This document shows, piece after piece, positions 55,064-64,000 of a DNA stretch of 64,000 nt. Positions within the stretch are counted from its first letter, which is position 1; each line of letters starts with the position of its first letter. This stretch comes from Gillisella vitis (lineage in GTDB: Bacteria; Pseudomonadota; Alphaproteobacteria; Rhizobiales; Rhizobiaceae): positions 62,001-126,000 of the forward strand of contig WPHV01000013.1 in assembly GCA_009744235.1 (NCBI GenBank), given 5' to 3'. Under the pieces are notes generated by a model. That model saw only the letters and a program-made list of their open reading frames with translations. It did not search any database and was not told where the DNA came from. The position numbers and the translations under genes are program-made.

Positions 55064-55675
55064 TCACTCAGTCGCGATAGATTGCACAGCAGACGAGATG
55101 ACGCTAAGGGCATTCTCGTCAAGAGTAATGATACCATCCTGTTTTTCGCCGATCAGCTTTGGCGTTGCACCGCTGTTGTCCCAAATCCAGGCTCTGTCAG
55201 CTCGTTCGAGAAACCAAGGGAGTTGAGCGAGAGATCTTACGTAGCGTGCACGCACCTTATCGGCAGGCACGTCATGCCCACCCTTCGCAACACGAAGTTT
55301 GATACGCTCGATCGACCGCTCCGGGCTGTCCAAAACGGTGTAGAAAAGCCATACGGCAAATCCCAAAGCTTCAGCTGCCTCAACCAGACGCCGATACTTA
55401 TCCGTCGATAATACGGTCTCGACACCGATTGTTTTATGAACGGCTATGGATGACTGGATCCACGCTTCGATGCGCTGAACTGCAACCAAGTTGGCTTCGG
55501 GAAGTGGCTCCTTCTCCACTTCACTGATCCGGGCGGCTAGAAGATCCGGATTGACAATCCATACGGACCGCCCTTCCAATTCGAGATCCGCATTTGCGTA
55601 GACGCTACTCTTGCCGGATCCGTTCGGTCCAGCGACGATCAGAAAGACGGGCTGTTCAAGCTTTTGCAGGAGCAC
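55064..55675 (-). CDS. Zeta-toxin-like P-loop kinase
   Basis: A 203-residue protein with the P-loop AGPNGSGKS (residues 15-23). WIVNPDLLAARIS and SIAVHKTIGVETVLSTDKYR are the regions that bind the sugar-nucleotide substrate in zeta toxins, and SPERSIERIKLRVAKGGHDV follows with basic residues for phosphate transfer. Zeta toxins phosphorylate UDP-N-acetylglucosamine and block wall synthesis; some relatives have other targets. It overlaps a small upstream gene by 20 bp, the expected antitoxin position. The usual epsilon antitoxin is not recognisable. Confidence 0.85.
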   Translation of the reverse strand: MLLQKLEQPVFLIVAGPNGSGKSSVYANADLELEGRSVWIVNPDLLAARISEVEKEPLPEANLVAVQRIEAWIQSSIAVHKTIGVETVLSTDKYRRLVEAAEALGFAVWLFYTVLDSPERSIERIKLRVAKGGHDVPADKVRARYVRSLAQLPWFLERADRAWIWDNSGATPKLIGEKQDGIITLDENALSVISSAVQSIATE

Positions 55676-55898
55676 GATCGACGACGCCAGTCACAGCCTT
55701 GTTGTCACGGCGCGCCTTGGCCACATTCTTGCTAAATACATAGGTAAGATCTTGTCCGAATGTTTGGCTTTTCGCGTCGATCGTGCGCACGGTGACGAAC
55801 TGCCCGCTACTCGAATCGCGAACTCGTTTCTCCGTGACCGCCTTGCCACGCACTCCGGACTTTGGGCCACCAAGCTTTTTGACGACGACTTTTGCCAT
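55656..55898 (-). CDS. Small basic protein, candidate antitoxin of the zeta-like toxin
   Basis: An 80-residue, Lys/Arg-rich protein (AKVVVKKLGGPKSGVRGKAV; VRTIDAKSQTFGQDLTYVFS). The frame is open far upstream, but ATG 55898 with GGAG on the minus strand is the best start. Its end overlaps the toxin start by 20 bp, so the two are coupled. It is unlike epsilon; similar small genes before zeta-like toxins occur in proteobacteria. Function inferred from position only. Confidence 0.6.
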   Translation of the reverse strand: MAKVVVKKLGGPKSGVRGKAVTEKRVRDSSSGQFVTVRTIDAKSQTFGQDLTYVFSKNVAKARRDNKAVTGVVDRAPAKA

Positions 55899-56950
55899 GT
55901 CTGCTCCAATCTTTCGTTTAATATAGCAAGCATTATCGAGGACGAAAAGGCCAATCCTCTTAAGGAGCACTCGCAATTGATCAGGTGTCGCCGAGCAAGT
56001 TGCGGACGGGATCGCTGGTCGGTAGCCGGGTGATTGAGAGCCGAGCGAGGAGGCTGCAGAAGCATCTGGCAAAGGCCGACCCTCCCCGATCAGATAGTGA
56101 CGAATATCGAGTGTTTCCCAGTTGTTGACGTGTGCCGACGAACTGAACTTGTCGATGGTGCCATCGCGCTTAACCGACAACGCGTGAAGCATCAACAGTG
56201 CCGACGCAGCAGATCGGATATTGAGCCTGTAAACGAACTGGTTCTCATACATATCCCCTGTGTGCGATGTCAGTCTGACCAACATCGAGGGGTTGGTTTT
56301 GAGCCACTGCGCAGCATGAAAAAAATGCTCGATGCCGCTGCGCTCTATGCACTGGCATATGCCCAAACCACGCGCCATCTCGACCAGTCGATCATAAGCC
56401 CGGGCAACGGAATTGGTCTGGGCGCTGACCGCAAACCCGGAGTTCGAAACACGATGTGGCTTTTTAGTCCCGAATTCATCCACGGCAGCGTTTCCATCTT
56501 CATGCCGAAGCTGGTCAACGGGTAAAGTACGAACCCCGGGCGCTCGATCCCGGCCGACGCGAGACCGCTCAGGATTTTTGCCGGAACACCACCACCACCT
56601 TGCTTGGCGCAGGCGAAAACGTGCTCATCCAGGAGAGACGTTCCGACATAGATCTCCCTGGACCATAACAATCGGGCCATCGCCGCGCGAATATTTACGA
56701 TATGGTGCTCGATTGCGCCACGTTCGCTGTCGCTGAGTTTCTTCTCATCGGTAACCAGATGATCGAGCGAGTTGAACAGGTTGAGCTGATTGTGTTTGCT
56801 GGCAAGGAAAGCGTCGGACTGGTTGACCGACTTCGACTGCGGAGTGACGACTGTGGCGATTGTGGGATGACGCAACTGCTCACCATGATTAGCGATTAAA
56901 CAGAGAACGCCAAGCGAACCGGCAACGGGTCGCTGTTGACCAGATTTCAC
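55899..56950 (-). pseudogene. Hypothetical gene, apparently frameshifted
   Basis: Two consecutive frames look protein-like. From GTG 56950 the frame reads KSGQQRPVAGSLGVLCLIAN and MARLLWSREIYVGTSLLDEH, becoming unlikely after about 56500 and stopping at 56345. The second frame, natural from about 56480 downward, reads NSGFAVSAQTNSVARAYDRL and TSHTGDMYENQFVYRLNIRS, then runs on into the small antitoxin-like gene. A frameshift at roughly 56450-56540 is the simplest view; where the original C-terminus ended is unclear. The GTG start overlaps the upstream stop (GTGA). Family unknown. Confidence 0.5.
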
Positions 56951-57798
56951 GAATTGCTGATGAGCTGCGTCCTGCTCTTCTCCCAAGCCTCGTTTAGGTC
57001 ATTGAGATGCCGCTCGATCCAGGCGACAATCTCTTCCCCATATCGACCGGAACTACCTTCGAGCACTCTAAGGGTCACGAGGTTGAATGCCACGTTGATT
57101 CCTCCGCCGCGAACGACAACGTTTGCTGGCATTGCAAGATTGGCGCAGGTCACAACGGCGCTGGCGCGGTCATATCTGTGCCGAGAACCGAGAAGATCGC
57201 GCAATTCGGAGAGAGCTTTTTCGTCTGCGGCGTAAATTCCAACCGCCTCAAGCTCGCGACGGCCGTGTTGTTCGAAGTCATAAGGCACGTAGCCGTCTTC
57301 GGTCCGGTATAATACTTCTTCAAATTCCTCGGGAACAATGGGCCGAAACGAAAGAAACCATGTCTCTTCCTTCGTTGCTGTCATCGACATCATTCTTTCC
57401 AGCTCCGAGGCGTTCAGACCGGCGACGGTCTGAACGCAGGAAAGGCCCATGAGCTTCGCGAATTTCGGACCGTCATTTTTTCGGGACCAGGCGGAGTAGT
57501 TGTAAAGCTTGCGATCCCGAGTCGGAATTTTGACCTTAATTCTGATGCGCGTCTTATCAGCCGTCCAGACACGACCCTGGCGGAGCTTCGTTTGCTCTAC
57601 CTTTTCGACATACGGACGATGAACCGGATCGAGTTGTTCTCCTGTCGTCAGCCCATGACCTTCGTGGCTTTCATCGGTTGTCAGCCAAACGACATCGCGC
57701 AACGGCTCTCCAGATCGTCTCTTGACGTGACCTAGGTTGAGCTGAGAAGCCAAAATCCCCTCAGCGAGGGAAACGGAAGTATGATGAAAGAGGATCAT
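56947..57798 (-). CDS. Hypothetical protein with ADP-ribosyltransferase-like N-terminus
   Basis: A 283-residue protein of unknown family. The N-terminus ILFHHTSVSLAEGILASQLN followed by VVWLTTD resembles the 'YHxTS...IL..G' start seen in several small ADP-ribosyltransferase-like folds. A later FLSFRPIVPEEFEEVLYRTE and the Gly/Val-rich VVVRGGGINVAFNLVTL are not diagnostic. It is the first gene of the leftward cluster that ends with the zeta-like toxin, coupled to the next gene by GTGA. The ADP-ribosyltransferase idea is weak and rests on pattern only. Confidence 0.6.
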   Translation of the reverse strand: MILFHHTSVSLAEGILASQLNLGHVKRRSGEPLRDVVWLTTDESHEGHGLTTGEQLDPVHRPYVEKVEQTKLRQGRVWTADKTRIRIKVKIPTRDRKLYNYSAWSRKNDGPKFAKLMGLSCVQTVAGLNASELERMMSMTATKEETWFLSFRPIVPEEFEEVLYRTEDGYVPYDFEQHGRRELEAVGIYAADEKALSELRDLLGSRHRYDRASAVVTCANLAMPANVVVRGGGINVAFNLVTLRVLEGSSGRYGEEIVAWIERHLNDLNEAWEKSRTQLISNS

Positions 57799-58231
57799 TA
57801 ATATCTCGGAACAGAGAAGACTTGGAGTTGAAACGTCCTATAGACCATCGAGAATAGATTGTTTACCCCTAATAGAGTTATTGTCACTTTGGTCTGGCGC
57901 GAAACCATGTGCATGAAAGGGAACGCAAGAAATTCCGATTCGATGCTTTGTCGTGTCTATTGTCCTTCTCCGCAAGGCCGCCACGGGAGTTTCATAAAGA
58001 AACCGGCCCGACTTGCGATCAGCTCATCGACGGGACTGGTAGGATCACAGCCGTGACATGGTAAGAGCCCCGAGGCCAAAGACGATACCGTGGCGGATCG
58101 GTCTTGAATTCGCCGATGTTTTTTTCGCAACTGTACCCATCCGGTCCCGGACTGGGCGCACTTGCGCGGACCTCGATGGATCTGGTGTGACCGAAGGACG
58201 ACTTCGTCTCGATCGTCATCCCGCAACGGCT
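57799..58231. other. Gap upstream of the zeta cluster, with duplicated DUF736 leader
   Basis: From 57799 to about 58047 no gene is seen; the AT-rich part just before 57798 probably holds the leftward promoter of the zeta cluster. From 58048 the sequence is a diverged copy of the DUF736 upstream region at 54294-54480. Confidence 0.45.
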
Positions 58232-58392
58232 CCGGTGCAGGCTGGAAGGCGGTCTCCAACGACGGCGAGGAATACATCTCGGTCAAGCTGGACGATCCAA
58301 GCTTCAACGCCCCGATCACCGCAGCCCTGTGGCCGAGCGAGAAGGAAGGCGACTACGCCCTTATCTGGAACCGACCGAAGCGGGAGGCCTGA
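58232..58392 (+). pseudogene. Truncated second copy of DUF736
   Basis: It encodes only the C-terminal half (SGAGWKAVSNDGEEYISVKL to NRPKREA), nearly identical to residues about 55-105 of the intact DUF736 protein. The 5' half and about 345 bp in total are missing: leader sequence CCGCAACGGC is joined directly to the middle of the gene. Its terminator is also duplicated. Confidence 0.88.
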
Positions 58393-58404
58393 GCTTCCAC
58401 CGAG

Positions 58405-58433
58405 GAGCTCCGCTAGACAAGGCGGGGCTCTTT
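58405..58433 (+). terminator. Terminator of truncated DUF736 copy
   Basis: GAGCTCCGC, a diverged loop and GCGGGGCTC are followed by TTTCTCTTT. It is related to the terminator at 54990-55017. Confidence 0.75.
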
Positions 58434-58693
58434 CTCTTTGCGACAGATAAACCGGTCGCGGGTATCGAGCCCGTTCCCGACTTTTCTGGTGCCATCAGAT
58501 CGACCCATGGTGCCGGGAGCCAATGCCGGCATCAAGGAGAGCGGTACCCCCAAAATGCCAGCGCATTTCGGCTCTCCACTCCCGGCTCCGTGAGTCGCGT
58601 TCGCGATCCTTGACCCCGCCATCGCCTCCCGACCTGCGGCGTCTTCTTTCAAAAACGTCAAGGAAACGCCACCGAACCAGCAGCACAGGGACG

Positions 58694-58972
58694 TCAGCCG
58701 TTGAGCGCGTCCTTTACCGCCTTGCCTGGCGTGAATGTCAGCTTCTTAGACGCCGCAATCTTGATCGTAGCACCCGTCGCCGGATTGCGTCCGTCTCGTT
58801 CCGGGGTTTCCTTGACCTTGAATTTGCCGAAGGACGGGATGGATGTTTCCGTGCCAGCCTGGGCTGCGTCCGCAATCTGTTTGAAGACGCTTTCGACGAT
58901 GGCCTTCGCCTGAACCTTGGTCAGGTTCTGTTCGGACGCGATCTTGTCGGCGATTTCGTTGGTGGTGGTCAT
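58694..58972 (-). CDS. HU-family DNA-binding protein
   Basis: A 92-residue histone-like protein: NEIADKIASEQNLTKVQAKA, SIPSFGKFKVKETPERDGRN, then PATGATIKIAASKKLTFTPG, the classic HU beta-arm with RNPATG. The ATG at 58972 gives the normal HU length. It would bind and bend plasmid DNA as a dimer; plasmid HU copies can support replication, transfer or recombination, including RIT-type tyrosine recombination. Confidence 0.92.
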   Translation of the reverse strand: MTTTNEIADKIASEQNLTKVQAKAIVESVFKQIADAAQAGTETSIPSFGKFKVKETPERDGRNPATGATIKIAASKKLTFTPGKAVKDALNG

Positions 58973-59112
58973 GGAAGAATAGTCTCCTCTATCGATTGGT
59001 GTTCTTCTGGTATGACAACGAAGATGTGGCGGGGATAGGGGCGTAAAAGCTGGATTTGCTGCAAGAATGGCGAAAACCACAGGAAAATTCGGGTTTGGAT
59101 CGCGGGCGCCGG

Positions 59113-59370
59113 CTATTCGCTGGGCTGAACGCTGATATAGCCCCGTCGCTTCTTTGTGCGCTCGATGCGTGCAAGTGCCGTATCCGCATCTTCTTCGCTA
59201 TCGAAGGTATCAACCATTGTCTGCCCGCTCGATCCAATCCGGCCCCAGTTACGAATGACGGAGGCGCCGCCGAAGAGCGTTGGCTGAATCGCAAGCATAT
59301 AGAAGCGCCGCATGTTCTGCGTCGTATCGATGCGGTGAAGATGAACCAGGCCAGTTGCGTCTTTTTCCAT
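59113..59370 (-). CDS. WGR-domain protein
   Basis: An 85-residue protein consisting of one WGR domain (LHRIDTTQNMRRFYMLAIQP; SVIRNWGRIGSSGQTMVDTF). Such domains occur in PARP-related and plasmid proteins and bind nucleic acid. ATG 59370 is preferred because the WGR fold starts right after it; an ATG at 59442 would add 24 unusual residues. Small rhizobial WGR proteins of this size are common on plasmids. Confidence 0.85.
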   Translation of the reverse strand: MEKDATGLVHLHRIDTTQNMRRFYMLAIQPTLFGGASVIRNWGRIGSSGQTMVDTFDSEEDADTALARIERTKKRRGYISVQPSE

Positions 59371-59632
59371 GGCTGGATTCTCGCTTCCTTTGGAGGGAGC
59401 GTCCAATGACGATTCTGAATCAATCAGGAAGTATCGATTCATCTGTGTGATGAGTTCGATCGGGAATGGGCGAGGCGACTTCGCCGCACTGGCTCTATGC
59501 GCGAGCGCACCGAACCCGCTCAGCAGTTCCGTCCCATGCGGGTCACGATCCTCTCGTCACCCAACTCTGGTTGGCTCACCCAAGTCAATCGGCAAAACTG
59601 CGCATGCAGCTCTCATTATCGATCGGCAACGC

Positions 59633-61507
59633 TCAGCTTTGCTTGGCGGCTCGTCGCTTCTCGGCGGCCTTCCGCTTGTCCTCGAGCGCCTGTTGCTGGG
59701 CCATGACGGCGGATTCATTCGGATCGCGGGCTTGTGCCTGCTCGCCCCACGAACCTGGAGCGTCCCGGAAGAACATCTCGCGCCGTGCGTTGAGATAGGT
59801 TCCGGGGAGAAAATCATCTGCTGTCCAGTCTTTGATCTCTTCGAGAAACGCGCCCTCTGCGTCCTTTCCCTTGCCTGCCTGACTATTGGCCGCGTCCCGA
59901 AAATAGAAATGTTCGTGGAGCCTGAGGAACTCCGTCAGATAAATATCGGCGACGCGGGTATTGCCTCTGATCAGGACCATGTTCTCGTCGTTGTTCTGAA
60001 GGCTGTTGGCGGAGAAGTTCGCTGATCCGGTGCAGATCAGGGGATCATCAGATAGCGGGTCGATCATCAGGTATTTGGTATGAATGAAAAAGATGTTGCC
60101 GCTCTCACGGGTGTGTTCCTCGCGCCAGAACCATTCCCCGAGCGGAAAATTTTTGATGTCGATGGTTCTGGTGGTCTTTTTCCCGTTCGGCAGCGTGATC
60201 ATGATTTTCTTCTTGCCCAGCACCGCCCCATAGGAGGTGGTCAACATCGGGTCACGACCGTCTTTACGAAAGGCCGCAATCAATTCTGCCGGTGGACGCG
60301 ATTCCATCACCAGCATGCGCAGGCAATCACGCTTTTGCGCCAGAGCGGAGATCAGAAGTGGGCTGACAGTGAACGCGACGGTGAACATCGCAAGGTCGCG
60401 TGCGTCGAGAATCCTGTTACCATACCAGAATAGCATTGCGAGATCGTCGCGCGCGCAAAAGATCGGGGAGATTGAGCCGGGCTCAACAACCTCCTGCGGT
60501 TGGGGCGAGATGGTTTTCGTTTCTTTTCTAACCGGTGCGCCTGTCGGGTTTTTCGATAGCAGATCCCAGTATTTCTTGTAACGATCAGCCAGCATTGGAT
60601 CGCGGAACAGGTGACCAAGATTGGACTGTCCCAAAAAACCCGACATGGTAATGTTCGTCGAGCCCGTCCAGAGGGCCAGTGGCTTGTCGGATTTCGAAGA
60701 GTGGACGATGAATTTGTTGTGCGGAATGGTAGGTCGTGTCCGTTCTATCAGGACATCTTTGCCGGATAGTTTCGTGCCGATCGCCTTCTTGTTCGCCTCG
60801 GTGGCGTGATAGATAATTCGAACGTTGACGCCTCTCTTCAGCGCATCGTCGAAAGCATCGATGATGGGCTGATAGCTGAACTCGTAGAGGCAGGCGTGAA
60901 GCCACTCCCCTTTCTTGGGTGCCTTGATATAGGCAAGGCAGGCTTCGAGTAGCCCACGCGAGAGCCACCGCGTCTTGATATTGTTGAGGTCAAGCACTTC
61001 TTCTTCTGTCGGAGGGATATTGCCGAACTCGCGTGCATAATGCTGGCTCGCAATTGCTCCTCGATTGAACCAGATTCCGTGCTTGCCGTCGTCTTCGTCT
61101 TCTGTCCGGATTTTCAGCGCGATCATACGATGTTTATCAAGCTGAAGATCGCCTACCGGACCATAGGCGGGAAATATCTCGTACTGATAATCGGTGCTCG
61201 GCTCCGCTCCATAATCCGACCAGAAGAATTTCTGGATCGGGTGTTTGTCCGTCCGGAAGATCTTGAATCTTCCGTTGATCTTCTCCTTCGGCTTGGGTTC
61301 GACCGTCCTGAACACCTTGCTCGACTGGAGCCACTTCACGCTTGTAACCGTTTCGCCGTCGGGTTTCTTGAGATATTCGGAGCGGCGGATCGAAAATCCT
61401 CTCAGGCTATTTCGCGTGTCCCGATCGGCATCGAATGCTAGAAGGATCGAACGCGTGCCGGTGATGGCGCGAACCTTCAGGCCGTTGTTTTCCTCAAAAT
61501 ACCGCAT
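59633..61507 (-). CDS. PLD-like phosphodiesterase/nuclease-family protein
   Basis: A 624-residue protein with two phospholipase-D HxK motifs: IPHNKFIVHS (H263, K265) with GSTNIT after it, and FIHTKYLMID (H476, K478) with GSANFSANS after it. The Asp of the second motif is kept (MID); the first lacks it (IVHS). The C-terminus is a charged helix (AQQQALEDKRKAAEKRRAAK). No signal peptide. The ATG at 61507 follows GGGGGA; a TTG at 61537 is possible. It lies beside the conjugation genes; a nuclease or defence role is plausible, and relatives appear in plasmid entry-exclusion or restriction-like settings. Confidence 0.82.
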   Translation of the reverse strand: MRYFEENNGLKVRAITGTRSILLAFDADRDTRNSLRGFSIRRSEYLKKPDGETVTSVKWLQSSKVFRTVEPKPKEKINGRFKIFRTDKHPIQKFFWSDYGAEPSTDYQYEIFPAYGPVGDLQLDKHRMIALKIRTEDEDDGKHGIWFNRGAIASQHYAREFGNIPPTEEEVLDLNNIKTRWLSRGLLEACLAYIKAPKKGEWLHACLYEFSYQPIIDAFDDALKRGVNVRIIYHATEANKKAIGTKLSGKDVLIERTRPTIPHNKFIVHSSKSDKPLALWTGSTNITMSGFLGQSNLGHLFRDPMLADRYKKYWDLLSKNPTGAPVRKETKTISPQPQEVVEPGSISPIFCARDDLAMLFWYGNRILDARDLAMFTVAFTVSPLLISALAQKRDCLRMLVMESRPPAELIAAFRKDGRDPMLTTSYGAVLGKKKIMITLPNGKKTTRTIDIKNFPLGEWFWREEHTRESGNIFFIHTKYLMIDPLSDDPLICTGSANFSANSLQNNDENMVLIRGNTRVADIYLTEFLRLHEHFYFRDAANSQAGKGKDAEGAFLEEIKDWTADDFLPGTYLNARREMFFRDAPGSWGEQAQARDPNESAVMAQQQALEDKRKAAEKRRAAKQS

Positions 61508-61643
61508 GCCGTTCCCCCGTGTGATCAAGAGTTCCAACGAAGCTTTTGTTGAGCGCTGTCAACTATACAATTTTTCGGTCACGATAGAAGTGGCCATTCG
61601 TCTTGGTCGCGAGCCGGTGTGATTATTGTGAAGCTTCTCGTCG

Positions 61644-63602
61644 TCACTTTTGGTCGGCTTGCCGAGACTCCAGCATCGTTTGCGCCTTGGCTGGACGATG
61701 GAACCTGTTCTCACCGACACAAGTCCTCATATCCTCACGACGGAACCAGATGGCGCGTCCGCATCTGAGCGGCGGATTGCCCGATGTGAACACGATCTGC
61801 TCGTCAGCGCGCATGCGCAGCACCTCATGTGGCAGGATCAGCGGCCGGCGGCTGAGCTGCCGGGAACGTGAGCGCGACGATCCCTTCATCCCTGACGAGC
61901 GGTTTGTCTGGTCCACCTCGACCGTCGTATCGCCGCAGCGTTTCGAGATATAGTCGGCAGTATCAGGATCGTTGATCGCGGCAAACGAAATCCACGACGC
62001 GGATTCGAACCACTTGCTCGTCGCGTCCCGCCCGCCATAGGCCTCGCGCATCTGGCCGATGGACTGGAAGATCATCGTCAGCGTGATGCCGTATTTCCGT
62101 CCGGCGTCGCGGGCGGTCTCTAAGATCCGCAGATAGCCGAGCCTGGCGACCTCATCAAGTAGGAAGAGCGCGCCACCTTTCACATCGCCATTTCGATTGT
62201 AGATGGCATTGAGCAGCGATCCGATAACCACTCGCGCCAGTCCGGGATGGGCTTCCAGTACCTTCAAATCGAGCGCTATGAAGATGTCGGTTCCGCCCTC
62301 GGCGAGATCGTCGGTCGAAAAACTGTCGCCTGAGACGAGCGCGGCGTAGTTCGGATAAGATAGCCAGTGGGTTTCTTTCACCGCATTGGCGTAGACCCCG
62401 GAAAAGGTCTCAGGCGTCATGTTGACGAAGACCGAAACATTCTCCTTCACGAAGTCCGATTCCGACTGCTCGTAGATCTTGGTCAGACGCGCCCGCAGCT
62501 TCGGTTCCGGCTCGGAAAGATTGACTCTCACACGGCGCAGCGTCTGGTCTTGCTCGTCCGTGTGACCGGACAGCCAGACGTCGGCAATCAGAGCCGTCAG
62601 AAGCTGCATGGCCGACGCCCGAAAGAAGTCGTCGCGCGCAGAGGCCGAGCGGGGATTGTCGGTCATGATCCACGTTGCGACGGCGACGATGTCCTCTTCT
62701 TTCGTGCTGCCATGTCGCCCGATCCAGTCGAGCGCATTGAAGCCCACGCCTGACGTCGAGGGATCGAGAATGATCACCTTCCGGCCAGCCTTGCGGCGAT
62801 GCTCCGATACCATCGGTGCGACCTCGCTCGACGGGTCGAGGACAACGAGACTGCCACCCCACTTGAGCGCGGTCGGGACCGTGACCGACGTCGTCTTGAA
62901 ACCGCCGGATCCGGCGAAGACGATGCCATGCGAGGAGCCAAAGGAGCCGTCGAAGCATAGGAGCGGGCTCTTGCCTCCCGCGCCCCAGGTCGACGGATCG
63001 TCGGCGCGGAACGACACAGCCGCAACGCTGTCGCGATCGACGCGGTACCGTTCGCCGACGACGATGCCGCCGGGATCGGGGAAAAGTTTTGCCGCCTCCT
63101 GCACCTTCATCCAGTCGGCCTCGCCATGCACGGCGCGTTTGCCGCGGATACGGCGCGGCGCCGAACTGGCAAAAGCCGCATTGCCGCGAAGACCGACGCG
63201 CAGCGCGAAGACGCCGGCAAGGAATGTGACGGACGCGCCAAGCATCGTCGCCGGGTCCGCGTAGGCGAATACCGACTGTCCGCCCGGAACGTTGCCGGCG
63301 ATGCTGGCAAGCCGGACCGCCTCGCGGATCGCCGCGATGAAGATCGCCGCCACGCTGCCGCTGACAACGCCCCACCCGGCCGCCCTGATGTTCGCAGCGC
63401 CATTGGCCGCGAACAGGAAGATCGTGCCGATCGCAGCCGCTGTGATGTAGGGCAGGGCGAGACCGATCCGCCCGAGCATCAGCTTTGTCTGCGCTGTCCT
63501 TCCGAACGCCGCCAGCCATCGCTCGATCCCCGGCATGAGCATCATCGCGGCGATCATGATTGTGGCCGGGATGACGGCGAGGAGAATTCTATTCACCGTC
63601 AC
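61644..63602 (-). CDS. traG: TraG, type IV secretion coupling protein (VirD4-like)
   Basis: A 652-residue inner-membrane ATPase. The N-terminus has several hydrophobic segments ([20 protein letters not shown]). The P-loop is [12 protein letters not shown], the Walker B is [16 protein letters not shown], and [18 protein letters not shown] is typical of Rhizobiaceae TraG. It links the relaxosome to the mating pore in conjugation. GTG 63602 (VTVNRILL) overlaps the traD stop by 14 bp; TTG 63608 is an alternative. The order traC-traD-traG is that of Ti and Sym plasmids. Confidence 0.93.
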   Translation of the reverse strand: MTVNRILLAVIPATIMIAAMMLMPGIERWLAAFGRTAQTKLMLGRIGLALPYITAAAIGTIFLFAANGAANIRAAGWGVVSGSVAAIFIAAIREAVRLASIAGNVPGGQSVFAYADPATMLGASVTFLAGVFALRVGLRGNAAFASSAPRRIRGKRAVHGEADWMKVQEAAKLFPDPGGIVVGERYRVDRDSVAAVSFRADDPSTWGAGGKSPLLCFDGSFGSSHGIVFAGSGGFKTTSVTVPTALKWGGSLVVLDPSSEVAPMVSEHRRKAGRKVIILDPSTSGVGFNALDWIGRHGSTKEEDIVAVATWIMTDNPRSASARDDFFRASAMQLLTALIADVWLSGHTDEQDQTLRRVRVNLSEPEPKLRARLTKIYEQSESDFVKENVSVFVNMTPETFSGVYANAVKETHWLSYPNYAALVSGDSFSTDDLAEGGTDIFIALDLKVLEAHPGLARVVIGSLLNAIYNRNGDVKGGALFLLDEVARLGYLRILETARDAGRKYGITLTMIFQSIGQMREAYGGRDATSKWFESASWISFAAINDPDTADYISKRCGDTTVEVDQTNRSSGMKGSSRSRSRQLSRRPLILPHEVLRMRADEQIVFTSGNPPLRCGRAIWFRREDMRTCVGENRFHRPAKAQTMLESRQADQK

Positions 63603-63804
63603 GACCAAAGGCCTCCGCGCCGATGGCGGTCAAGCGTGACCGCTCTTCTTCGTCGCCCTTGAACCGGCGGCCGCCGTCGACCAACAGCCCGAGCAGCAGC
63701 GCCCGCTTTTCGTAACGCAGTCCTGCCTTGACGATCAGCCCGCCGAGCTCGATTTTTTCGCGGGAGTCCTTCTTGCGTGCTTCTGACGTCATCGACTTTG
63801 CCAT
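63589..63804 (-). CDS. traD: TraD, small conjugal transfer protein
   Basis: A 71-residue protein ([40 protein letters not shown]), exactly the size of Agrobacterium TraD as I recall. ATG 63804 has GAGG upstream and follows the traC stop by 4 bp. The 3' end overlaps traG. Accessory to the relaxosome; precise role unknown. Confidence 0.88.
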   Translation of the reverse strand: MAKSMTSEARKKDSREKIELGGLIVKAGLRYEKRALLLGLLVDGGRRFKGDEEERSRLTAIGAEAFGRDGE

Positions 63805-63808
63805 CCGT

Positions 63809-64000
63809 TCAAGCCTCGCCAGACCCGCCTTCATCCGCGCCAGACGCGAGCGCCGCGGACGGCTCGGTACCGGTCCGGCTCTCTCCGGCTTGTCTCTTTC
63901 CGGTCGCCGAGCCCTTGCCGCCACGAAACCGTTTGGCGACTTCCTCGAAGGCTGACTGAAGCTCGGCCTCCTCGATGTCGATTTCCCCAAGCCCAGCTTT
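63809..64000 (-). CDS. traC: TraC, conjugal transfer protein (C-terminal part, runs off right edge)
   Basis: 64 codons in frame to the edge: [38 protein letters not shown] and an Ala/Gly-rich tail. The KAGL...[12 protein letters not shown] pattern is typical of TraC of Ti-type transfer systems. It precedes traD in the same operon. Confidence 0.85.
   Translation of the reverse strand, partial: KAGLGEIDIEEAELQSAFEEVAKRFRGGKGSATGKRQAGESRTGTEPSAALASGADEGGSGEA

Noticed and set aside
55656-56483. Single 275-residue gene covering both the unknown protein and the antitoxin-like protein
   Set aside because: The small protein has its own well-placed ATG and GGAG, and the middle part loses protein-like character; a fusion is unlikely.
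58162-58392. A second functional DUF736 gene
   Set aside because: The N-terminal half is missing and replaced by leader sequence read out of context; treated as a truncated copy.

Overview
This window looks like part of a large accessory or conjugative plasmid of a Rhizobiaceae-like alphaproteobacterium (Rhizobium, Agrobacterium or Sinorhizobium type). The evidence is high GC, the traG-traD-traC order at the right end, and plasmid-borne families common in rhizobia: a fused methyltransferase/helicase of about 1,700 residues, a ParB-like protein, an ArdC-like protein, DUF736, WGR and HU proteins. An alphaproteobacterial LexA box (GAAC-N7-GAAC) also fits. No rRNA, tRNA or CRISPR array was seen.

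Layout. (1) 1-4.1 kb and 8.8-15.8 kb: two organosulfur or sulfonate-type operons. They hold three LLM flavin monooxygenases, a partial FAD oxidoreductase, a sulfonate/nitrate-type ABC importer, two LysR regulators, a four-rhodanese protein and a cupin. (2) 4.1-8.4 kb: a broken DUF6088 gene, then an AAA ATPase/subtilisin-like protease pair that sits between the sulfur operons like an inserted module. (3) 16.4-24.1 kb: a DNA-damage island with an HMCES/YedK protein, a standalone LigD-type ATP ligase, and a LexA-boxed imuA-imuB-dnaE2 cassette. (4) 24.3-25.4 kb: an orphan PIN-like protein. (5) 25.9-53 kb: plasmid genes invaded by three separate three-recombinase (RIT) elements. Each element splits a reading frame that can be rejoined exactly on paper. 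Between them lie a Toprim protein, a 'mobile mystery' HTH/Fic pair with a striking operator array, and the giant helicase with an in-frame amber codon. (6) 53-58.5 kb: a frameshifted PAPS-reductase-like gene and DUF736, then a zeta-toxin module with unknown genes. That module is flanked by a second, truncated DUF736 copy. (7) 58.7-64 kb: HU, WGR and PLD-like proteins, then TraG, TraD and partial TraC.

How the genes work together. The sulfur genes could import an organosulfur compound, cleave it with reduced flavin and pass the sulfur on through rhodanese chemistry. The repair genes form an SOS mutagenesis and break-repair set. The right half is a conjugative-plasmid backbone that is decaying by RIT insertion, an amber codon, frameshifts and deletions. 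The strongest signals of new biology are three: the three RIT elements with shared ATTATGCC end structure and host-matching palindromes, one carrying a hydrolase; four ATCAG-N8-CTGAT operators at exactly 33-bp steps beside the HTH/Fic pair; and the AAA/subtilase pair with an overlapping leader ORF. No database search was possible, so family names come from recognising motifs and gene order.
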